Program-made: the position numbers and the translations under genes | Part shown: in pieces, positions 56,401 to 64,000 of the stretch | Numbering within the stretch: the first letter of the stretch is position 1 | How the letters are laid out: every line of letters starts with the position of its first letter | NCBI GenBank assembly: GCA_030765045.1 | Contig: CM060965.1 | Location: 148,116,374-148,180,373, forward strand | Direction of reading: 5' to 3' | Origin: Tenodera sinensis | Taxonomy: Eukaryota > Arthropoda > Insecta > Mantodea > Mantidae | DNA: 64,000 nt | Notes under the pieces: generated by a model | Seen by the model: only the letters and a program-made list of their open reading frames with translations | Database searches by the model: none | What the model was told of the DNA's origin: nothing

Positions 56401-57150
56401 TAGGAAAAGAGGTGACACGTGACTCCAGCACCTGCTCCATCTTGGTTTGATATCAATGATCCATCAGTATAAATATGGAGCCATTCGTGTTCTGGAAATC
56501 TAGTATGGATTGTCTCTAATGCCAATAATTTTAGAACACTAGTTGGAGTATCATTTTTCTTAACTTCTTCTGTCAGGTGTAAATAATATGTGATGTGTAA
56601 TGTTTGTGTCGGATTGACTTTAGATATGAAGTTTTCCTTTGAATTAGAAAGGTATACATGCAAATGTACATATATGTAAATGTATGAATGTTTTTATGTT
56701 TAAAGAAACCATTTAAAAATTTTAATGAATTTTGTTCACATAGATGAATTAGTTTTTCCCCATTATCATTTACGATATCCTCACTAAATGGGCCTACAAC
56801 TAAATTATTAATCTTTTTCCTAATTCTAGCATTAAAATCACCTGTCGTAATTATATCTCTTGAGTTTCCAATTTCTTCATTCAGTGTAATCCCAAATTAT
56901 TCTTTCTTCTGTTTTCATCCCCGCTAAGATGTACATAGCTTAACAATCTTATATTCATTGAGATTCTAAGGCTTTCACAATTAAATTTGATACTGTTCTT
57001 ATCTATTGCTTCCCAACTTGTTATATTTCTTTTTAATCAAAATAGATATAGGTACTCTTATGTCTCTTTTATCTGTCGACACTCCACTATAAAAGTGCTA
57101 TGCGCTAAGTTTTAATTCTAGTATTTTTCCTTGTAGCATTGATTTTTCCA
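53480..57150 (-). pseudogene. RTE-like non-LTR retrotransposon relic (endonuclease and RT)
   Basis: Minus strand. The endonuclease remains at 57150-56684 (NARIRKKINNLVVGPFSEDI) and continues after an insertion at 55683-55500 (VIDSIIVRQKAILKIQ, then YNGSDYYLATVKI). RT pieces follow: NCKNYREITVTSIFSSLYRK (about 54680-54620), VTKGLRRGCSPSSTLFKIYL and LSFVDDQLVVARDYDD (about 54330-54150). The C-terminus has EQLRWFGHLKRVDENRL (about 53700). Many frameshifts. The VDD motif is visible but the protein is broken. Confidence 0.8.
55684..56683 (-). mobile_element. RNase-H-bearing non-LTR fragment inserted in the RTE-like relic
   Basis: Insert 55694-56673 between exact 10-bp repeats ATGTAAATGT (55684-55693, 56674-56683). 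The minus strand encodes HIYTDGSLISNQDGAGAGV, DSRAAIIAI and FQWIPAHCGLSGNEKADFLA (RNase H), then a tail with FRLITGHDCLAKHLNRIG and the PLCDL zinc-like motif. RT is absent (5' truncation). One in-frame stop lies near 56343. Its 3' end also occurs at 29198-29325. Confidence 0.85.
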
Positions 57151-57239
57151 CATTTTCGATGTTTACATTCCTATATTGTTGTTGGCAATCTCATATTCAA
57201 ATGCCTTGTTGGCGTTTCCTGCCTAGTGTTTACAGTTAG

Positions 57240-58663
57240 ATTATTGCTTATTACCAGAGATGCCCACAAAGTGAACAGTACAACGCACCATTTACCGAAG
57301 CGAAGCTGGCACATTCTTTGTCCCTAGCAAAGAATTCTTCTCCCGGTCCTGAAGATATCCACCGCCAAATGCTGCTTCATCTTCCACCTGTGGCTCTTTC
57401 CTTCATGTTGAGCATGTATAACCGCATCTGGCTTCAGCAGGATTTTCCTTCTTCCTGACGAGAGGGTATTGTCATCCCTATCCCTCGACCAGGAAAAGAC
57501 CGGACGCTTCTCTCTAGCTACCGCCCTAGTTGCCTGACGAGTGTCGTCTGCAAGACCTTGGAACGGATGATTAACACTCGCTTAGTGTGGTGGCTAGAGA
57601 CGAACAACCTGCTGAGCAATGTTCAGTGCGGTTTTCGTCGCCATCGCTCCAGTGCCGACAATCTGACGCGCATGGAGGCCTACATACAGAACGCGTTTCT
57701 CCTGAAGCAGCATGTCGTGGGTGTCTTCTTTGATCTGGAGAAGGCCTACGATACTACTTGGCGCTATGGCATTCTCCGTACTCTGCACGGTTATGGTTTG
57801 CGAGGTCACTTAGCCGTTTTTCTTTTTAACTTTTTACTCATTCGCCGTTTTCGTGTCCGTATAGGCAACACGCTGTCCCAAGAGAAGATCCAGGAGAATG
57901 GTGTACTCTAAGGATCGATCCTGAGTGTCACACTTTTCGCAGTTGCCATTAACGGCGTCACTAGTGTTGTTCGCAGCGGTATCCCGATGTCGCTGTATGT
58001 TGACGACTTTGCGATATTCTATCGCTCTTATAGTTTGGAGCACATCGAGCGTCAACTGCAGCTGACCCTAACATCCATCGCCAAGTGGGCATTTCGCACC
58101 GGCTTTCGGTTCTCCCCTACGAAAACACTGTCTCCACTTCCACCGACTGCGTGGCGTACACCCTCTTCCTGTTTGCGTGACACACGTCTTCCTTTTGTTC
58201 CCACCTTAAGTTCTTGGGCCTACACCTCGATAGCAAACTCACATGGGAGCACCATATCCGCCATCTCCATGCTTCCTGCGATCGTTCGCTTCGGATACTC
58301 AGGGTTTTATCTGGGGCATCTTGGGGCGGCGATCGCACCGTTATGTTGAGGTTCTATGGCTCACTGGTCCGGTCCAAATTAGACTACGGCTGTTTTATCT
58401 ATGGCACGGCGTCTGCGTCTAAACTCTGGCTTCTAGACACAATACATCACACTGGTATCCGTCTCGCTACTGGGGCTTTCCGCACCAGCAGAATCGATTG
58501 TCTATATGCTGATTCTGGCGAACCTCCACTGTCTGTTCGACGCTCTTTGTTACTTTGTTCTTATGTGGCAAGGCTGGCCGCTCATCCTGGTCACCCTTCG
58601 TTTCCACCCGTGTTGCGTCCAGACCTCGCGCACCGTTATTTGCGAAATACAAGTATCTCCCGT
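57240..58663 (+). pseudogene. I-like non-LTR retrotransposon, RT part (outer element, left half)
   Basis: Open pieces include SYRPSCLTSVVCKTLERMI, NVQCGFRRHRSSADNL, VGVFFDLEKAYDTTWRYGIL (first catalytic Asp) and LYVDDFAIFYR (the VDD catalytic pair), then a thumb region with GLHLDSKLTWEHHI. In-frame stops lie near 57459 and 57909. GC content is higher than in the surroundings. The 5' part with the endonuclease is missing. It breaks at the target duplication of the R1-like insertion and resumes at 61705. Confidence 0.85.
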
Positions 58664-60758
58664 CCATTTGTTTGTTAAATACATTGGGGAAAATACAGGA
58701 AAAATATAAAATAGTACATGAATATAGGGTTATGATGGGTATGACAGAAAAGTAATTTGGATTTAGAAAAGGCAAGTCTACGGAGGATGCTATTAATAAA
58801 GCCCTAAATAAAATAGGAATGAGTGAGAAGAAATATGTAATAGGAGTATTTTTTGACATCGCTGGGGCGTTTGATAATTTGTGGTGGCCAGAACTCTTTC
58901 GAATCCTAAGAGAAAAGGAATATCCAATGAGCCTGTACAATAATCTAAAAGACTATTGTAAAGATAGGAGGGTATATTTGCAAGGGGAAAATTCAGTCAT
59001 AAGAAGGGAAATAACTAAAGGATGCCCACAAGGAAGTATTTTAGGTCCACTTTTTTGGGATATTTTAACGGAACCTATATTGGAAAAATTAATGGATTTA
59101 ATTGAAACCATGAAAGTTATAGCCTATGCGGATGATCTAATGATTTTAGTAGAAGGAAATAGTAGAAATGAGAAGAAAAGGTAAAAATTATCATCGATGC
59201 CCTGAATTTATGGTGTCAGAAGGTTAAATTGGAAATAGCCCCACAGAAATCAGCATATATGGTTCTTAAAGGAGGTCTGAAAAGAAATCCGACGGTAAAA
59301 ATAAATAATGTTAATATTAAAAGGGAAAAGATTATTAAATACCTCGGTATTTATTTGGATGAAAAACAAAATTTCGACGGACATATTGCTAGGCAGTTAA
59401 GAAGTATATGACGGCGATCCTATATGGAATTATGGGCTATGGAGCAGGTATATGGGCGCATAAGGCAAAATTAGGGAAGAATGTTAAGGTATTAAGAAGA
59501 GTACAACGACAAACCCCATTAAGATGTATGGGTATAGTAACTCGACACCAACAATGGCGATATTAGTAATCTTGGGCGTGTGGCCAATTGATTTGATAAT
59601 TAGACAGAGAGGAGCAATCTATTGGCTAAAGAAGAATCGGTTAGATAAACTATAATAGAAATTATTGGAAAAGAATGCGCTACGAAAAGGGATATAAGAA
59701 ATGAATTATTGAATCAATGGCAAGAAGAATGGCAATGAATAAAAGAAGGAAGGAGGGCTTATGAAATTTATCCAAATATTAGGGAAAGATTAGGCTTGAA
59801 GAATATACAGCCAAAAAAGGAGGGTGTGCAATTTCTAACCGGACATGGACCTTTTAAAACCTATTTTAAGAAAATCGGACGTAGAATAAATGACAATTGT
59901 GAAATATGTAGCAAGATTGATAACCCGGAACATGTCCTGTTTGAATGCATAAGATTTAGTGAAATGTTAGAAGATGGAAGAAGAAATTTAGCGGGAAAAA
60001 GAATATGGAATATATCTCGGAATAAGGATGATTTTGATCAATTAGAAGAAATGGTGCGGTTGGTATCGTTAGTAGAAATGGAATTATATAGACAAAGGAT
60101 AGATCAGGTAGAAGAAGAACGTCCAGTGGTAAATATCAGGCGCGGCTCCTCAGGGTAGGCAGGGTAGGCACTGCCTACCCTATCGTAATACATCAACAAA
60201 TAATGTTTAACTATGATTCTGCATTTTATCATTTGAACCATAATTTTCCCTAAATTGTAGTTCAAGAAAAGTTTTCTCGGTTATAATGACCAGCGCATGG
60301 TCAAATCCTTTAATCTCAATTCCGATTCATCAAAACTGCGCTGCGTGTTTGAAACGCGCGGCAGAAATGATAACGCGTGGAACCTGGGTAGTGGAGAGCA
60401 GGCTAGCTTAACCTCTGCCTGCCCGGCCCCATTTCCTCAGTACGAGGCCCTTGAACAGGGATAAGGAAACATTCGGTCTGTATATGCACTCCGAGCATGC
60501 GTAGACGCGTCTGCCAGCAGTCCGAGCACTTGCCGGCCCAAATCCGAATTTATGCGACATTTTCCGAACAGCCATACTCCACGAACGAAGATCTCAGAGA
60601 TCTGAATCTGTCGTTATCTCTGTGTAATACCAGTATGACCGACTTAATTAGTGAACTATTACAAATTTCGCTTTCGCGGCGCACTGACAATGAAAAGAGG
60701 AGTGTTTTAGCTATTTAACACAAAGCTGCAGTCAGACAATTTTTCAATTTCTTAATCT

Positions 60759-61035
60759 ATTTTAGTCATGGGCGTCGCGAAACGGGGGAAAGGGGGGCCA
60801 CGGTCCCCCCTTGGAAGTTGGTGAACTTAATGTGCAGTCAGTTACTGACTTTTAAACTATTATTTTAACTTTGATGTAAAGAACAATTTTTGTTTAGCAC
60901 AAATTAATACGGTTATCTGCAACAAATACTATAAATTTTGACAGTAAAATAATGATTTAATATTATATGATTGCAAATTTCCAACATGTGCCCCCCCCCC
61001 CTGGAAAAAAGTCTGCCGACACTCGTGATTTTAGT
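60759..61035. mobile_element. Small hAT-like element (hAT-3) inside hAT-2
   Basis: Element 60767-61027 (261 bp) with exact 8-bp repeats ATTTTAGT (60759-60766 and 61028-61035). Ends: CATGGGCGTCGCG and, read inward from the right, CACGAGTGTCGGCAG. G/C runs near both ends. Non-coding. Confidence 0.85.
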
Positions 61036-61154
61036 TTTCGCGGTAATTCATCCGTAAGTCACACTCATTCACTCTGCTCTTATTAACCAACCAAACAATA
61101 TATTGTTTGCGTTATCCGCAATGACTTCGCCCCCTATATTTCGGATAAACGGGG

Positions 61155-61156
<2 letters not shown>

Positions 61157-61252
<96 letters not shown>

Positions 61253-61292
61253 TATTATTGTTATTATTATTATTATTGTTGTTGTTGTTTGT
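61157..61292. repeat. (ATT)n microsatellite inside hAT-2
   Basis: About 100 bp of near-pure ATT triplets, then mixed ATT/GTT triplets. The tyrosine-run frame here is an artefact. Confidence 0.95.
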
Positions 61293-61660
61293 TGTTACTG
61301 TTACACTTTGCCTACCCTAAAACTTTGACTGCGAGCCGCCACTGGTAAATATTACGCCAAGAAGATCGCAAACAATACAGAATATGAGAGATGAAGGAAA
61401 TGATGAGAATTTGGAAGAAGAAGGAGAAGAAGAAGAAGAAGAAGAAGAAGAAGAAGAAGAAGAAGAAGAAGAAGAAGAAGGAGTAGAAGATGATGATGAA
61501 GAAGAAGATGTGATGAATGATGAAGATATAAGGCTACCAATAAGAATAAATAGAAGAAGAGAGTTGTGGGCGGCAACAAGAAGAAGGGAAAGTGGAAAAG
61601 AATAACATCGGCGGAAACTATGTCCCGGTATAGGTTCTAGAAGTTAGGATAATAGTTATG

Positions 61661-61702
<42 letters not shown>

Positions 61703-61704
61703 AA

Positions 61705-62998
61705 ATCTCCCGTTCAAGTGGTATCCGGTTTCGAGAACTGCTTGCCGCACACGCCCTTTGACTGCCAGCTGTACAGCGGCATTCACATGGCCGATGTCCT
61801 TCCTGGCAACTCCAGCGCGCACGCTTTGACCTGGAGCTGTCGGGCTGTGCGAAGCTGTCCTTCATTCCGTGTTTCCCCAACTGTTCACGGAACTACTGGG
61901 CCCATACCGGACTTCCTGTCCGGCATTTACCGATGGCTCCCAGATGGGTAGTGCGACGGGTTGTGCCTTTATATACAATGGTGACGCTCACACGTACCGC
62001 CTATCAGACGCCAGTTTAGTATTTACCGCCGAGCTGTTTGCCATATTTTGTGTCCTACTTTTTATCTCTAGTTCAGGTCCTGGAAGTTTTATCATCTGTT
62101 CCGGCTCTTTTAGGTTCTCCAGGCCCTGCAACAGTTTATCGGCACCTCGGCATTGGTTGTTAAAATCCAGACGTTGATCTCCCAGCTACTGTCTCGCGGA
62201 TACCAGTTTGTTTTTACTTGGATCTCAGGTCATGTGAGTATTCCGGGCAACGAGGCGGCGGATGCGGCTGCGAGGTCTGCATGTCGCCTTCCGGAGTATT
62301 CCACCCGTACGCTCCCTATATAGCAGAATAGCAGAAATATTTCCGTTGCCATCTATTTGCTCTCTGGAAGCAATATTGGGAAGCGTTATCTGACACTCAG
62401 TTACGGACAATCAAGGACACGGCACAACCCTGGCAGACCAGTTGCAGGGATTCCAGGCGGGAAGAAGTAGTTTTAACCCGCCTGAGGATAGGCCATACCC
62501 AAGCCACGCATGGACACCTTTTGCGTGGTGATCCGGAGCCTGTCTGTACGACGTGTAATATTCCAATCTCCATCGCAAATGTCCTTCTTGATTGTCCCCG
62601 ATACGTTCGTGAGCGCCAGTCCGTTGGCCTGGGCCTTCCACTGTGGTCAGTTTTAGGCAACGACCCAGTAGCTGTAAATACAGTGCTGTGATTTTGTTCC
62701 ACAATTGATTTTATCAAGCAAGTGTAAGGTTATCTTATTTCGGAGAGTTTAGCCTTTTATATTGTCTTATTTTTTGCTTTTGTTAACGTTTTAGGGTTTT
62801 TTACTTTGTAGCAATTTTAAGCTCCAGTTTTTAGAATTTTAAATGGAACGTTTTAATAGTTGTTTAGCTGCTTTTATCTATTTTAACTTTAGATTTTTAG
62901 GTTTTAATGGGTGATGTTTTAACACTTGACCATACGTAATTTTATTTTTGGACTCGGAGTGCCCTAGTGACCAAGTTGTCGACGGGCCCTTAAACCCG
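61705..62998 (+). pseudogene. I-like retrotransposon, RNase H part (outer element, right half)
   Basis: Continuation of the element broken at 58663. FTDGSQMGSATGCAFIYNGD (61930 region) and SLVFTAELFAIF give the first RNase H residues. YQFVFTWISGHVSIPGNEAA (about 62200-62260) gives the later block. GHTQATHGHLLRGDPEPVCT with CNIPISIANVLLDCPRY (about 62490-62610) gives the C-terminal Cys/His motif. Frameshifts and stops occur. The 3' UTR ends near TTGTCGACGGGCCCTTAAAC. Confidence 0.82.
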
Positions 62999-63439
62999 GC
63001 ACACTCACTCACCCCCCCCCCCCTCCCCAGAGATGCCCAACTGGTTTCTTATGTGCTCAAAATGTCACCATGTCACTAACCCACGTCCTTCATTTTGTGT
63101 ATGCAGTGTTTGCTCTTAACTCACTCAGGAATCAAGCGTTAGAGGGGTTTGTTTTTGAGTCCCTTGAATGTGTTATAGCTCGGCGAAAAGTAGGTGGAGG
63201 TAAATATGCTCTCCTCTCTTTTGCATAAGGTTTGGCTTTAGGATCCTTTCCCATTGTGTATATTTGTTTCCTGCTACATGCCTTACATTGAGATGTGAAT
63301 TCCTCTGATTCAGATATATAGGTATTATGGCAACTGTTTTACATTTTTGGTTCTTTTCTTTTTGAATCTTTTTTTTTTGTGTGTGAATATAAATGTATTT
63401 TCAGGTATAATTCTCCTTTATCTTTGTAACTGTGCTTGT
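62999..63439. other. Unassigned sequence with C run
   Basis: C-rich tract near 63012-63028. Nothing else recognised. Confidence 0.35.
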
Positions 63440-63735
63440 TACAAGAAGACATGTGAACTATACCGAGCAGGATGGCTGTCCCATTTGGGAGGTTGCATGT
63501 TCGATCCCCTGGCCAACCTTCCTGACTCATGTTTTTTTTGGATGTTTCCTCGGGCTGCCTGGTGAATGCTGGGAAGGATTTCCATATCATGCGAATTTCC
63601 TGCTATTCCATTTCTTTACATTAATCACTTCATTTCACCCTTCAGCATCGGTGAGCATCACAGCAGCAGCACGACAGGGGAAATGAATGCACTCTGGAAA
63701 TCTCGTCCCCTGGATTGAAAGGCGAGCTTACTGGT
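63440..63735 (+). mobile_element. tRNA-derived SINE-like repeat, family D (related to B)
   Basis: Head CCGAGCAGGATGGCTGTCCC, then a B-box-like GCATGTTCGATCCCC. The body, with GTTTCCTCGGGCTGCC and CATCGGTGAGCATCACAGCA, follows the same plan as SINE B on the opposite strand. The 3' boundary is uncertain. Confidence 0.5.
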
Positions 63736-64000
63736 TTCTTGGGCCCCATGAGATGATACAAGCCCGAGGGGGGAGAGAGGAGCCAGGCTGAGCCAGCCTC
63801 CACTGGGGTGATTCTAACTAGGAAAATGTAGGGATCCTGCCACCTGCTCTGTCATAGCAACATTCCTGTCGCCCTTATGATCCATTTACCTCATCCATCC
63901 TCCAGGAGGGTGCATCAGGGACACAGGCACAAAAGATCACCTTTTCGGCCAAGGTGTTAAGTCCCCCTCCTTAAGTGTCATAGTCATGTGTGAATTATGT
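63736..64000. other. Unassigned right edge
   Basis: May continue the SINE-like repeat. No gene seen. Confidence 0.3.

Larger units (their letters stand above)
60129..61352. mobile_element. Non-autonomous hAT element (hAT-2) inside the R1-like element
   Basis: Element 60137-61344 (1208 bp) with exact 8-bp repeats GTAAATAT (60129-60136 and 61345-61352). Ends: left CAGGCGCGGCTCCTCAGGGT, right read inward CAGTGGCGGCTCGCAGTCAA. Both are followed by the internal GGGTAGGCA motif. A 73-codon frame at 60497-60718 has no transposase motif. Confidence 0.92.
58700..61605 (+). pseudogene. R1-like RT and C-terminal protein (split by hAT)
   Basis: 58819-59184 is open: VIGVFFDIAGAFDNLWWPEL (first catalytic Asp), TKGCPQGSILGPLFWDIL and VIAYADDLMILVEG (catalytic ADD). 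59229-59411 holds IKYLGIYLDEKQNFDGHI. Frameshifts follow near 59165, 59410 and 59650. 59796-60136 has QFLTGHGPFKTYF and C-x2-C...H...C-like residues of the C-terminal motif. After the hAT insertion the same frame continues to TAA at 61603-61605, including a long glutamate run encoded by GAA repeats (61420-61482). Confidence 0.82.
58655..61713 (+). mobile_element. R1-like non-LTR insertion with 9-bp TSD
   Basis: Insert 58664-61704 bounded by ATCTCCCGT (58655-58663 and 61705-61713). 5'-truncated within the RT. The right end carries a T run of about 30 (61666-61695) then AAATTTTAA rather than poly(A), which is unusual for a + oriented element. Its reading frame is interrupted by the hAT insertion at 60129-61352. 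Confidence 0.85.

Noticed and set aside
55694..57150. A fused endonuclease-RNase H protein
   Set aside because: Exact 10-bp target duplications show the RNase H part is a separate insertion.

Overview
The window looks like nuclear DNA from a repeat-rich animal, most likely an arthropod. It is AT-rich and intron-rich, with canonical GT-AG splice sites and many metazoan transposon classes: hAT, piggyBac, mariner/Tc1, pogo-like, Penelope, RTE-like, R1-like, I-like and Ty3/gypsy, plus several tRNA-derived SINEs. Large introns and this transposon mix would fit a hemimetabolous insect such as a cockroach or termite, but that is inference. No bacterial operon, CRISPR array, true tRNA or rRNA gene was seen.

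One host gene is clear. It encodes an AP endonuclease of the APEX1/ExoIII family on the + strand, with seven coding exons: 14856-14882, 27975-28481, 31893-32019, 32138-32281, 32361-32504, 39807-39987 and 43451-43568. Together they give 415 residues with all the known catalytic residues and a roughly 160-residue charged, lysine-rich N-terminal tail. Everything else from 14.9 to 43.5 kb is intron, filled with decayed mobile elements. A second possible host exon is a 160-codon minus-strand ORF at 46424-46906 that ends at a good splice donor.

Layout: 0.3-4.4 kb is a cluster of a 0.8-kb repeat I cannot name (family X). 6.3-8.5 kb is a complete but dead hAT element with an exact 8-bp target duplication. 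8.9-9.1 kb is a SINE. 9.1-14.35 kb is a second family X cluster with copies in both orientations and an 869-bp tandem duplication. Intron 1 holds family X copies, Tc1/mariner relics, two SINE-B copies and a Penelope-like element with a GIY-YIG ORF, inverted terminal repeats and a 12-bp target duplication. Introns 2 to 6 hold more SINEs, a mariner element, a piggyBac element flanked by TTAA, a Tc1-like MITE, a pogo-like MITE and foldback elements.

48.6-63.0 kb is a retrotransposon graveyard. It holds a non-LTR relic cut by family X copies, a gypsy pol relic, an RTE-like relic with an RNase-H-bearing insertion (10-bp target duplication), and a four-level nest: an I-like element hit by an R1-like element (9-bp duplication), which was hit by a hAT (8 bp), which was hit by a smaller hAT-like element (8 bp). 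The right edge carries another tRNA-derived SINE.

The transposons do not act together as a system. The window is one housekeeping repair gene embedded in layered insertions. The least explained component is family X.
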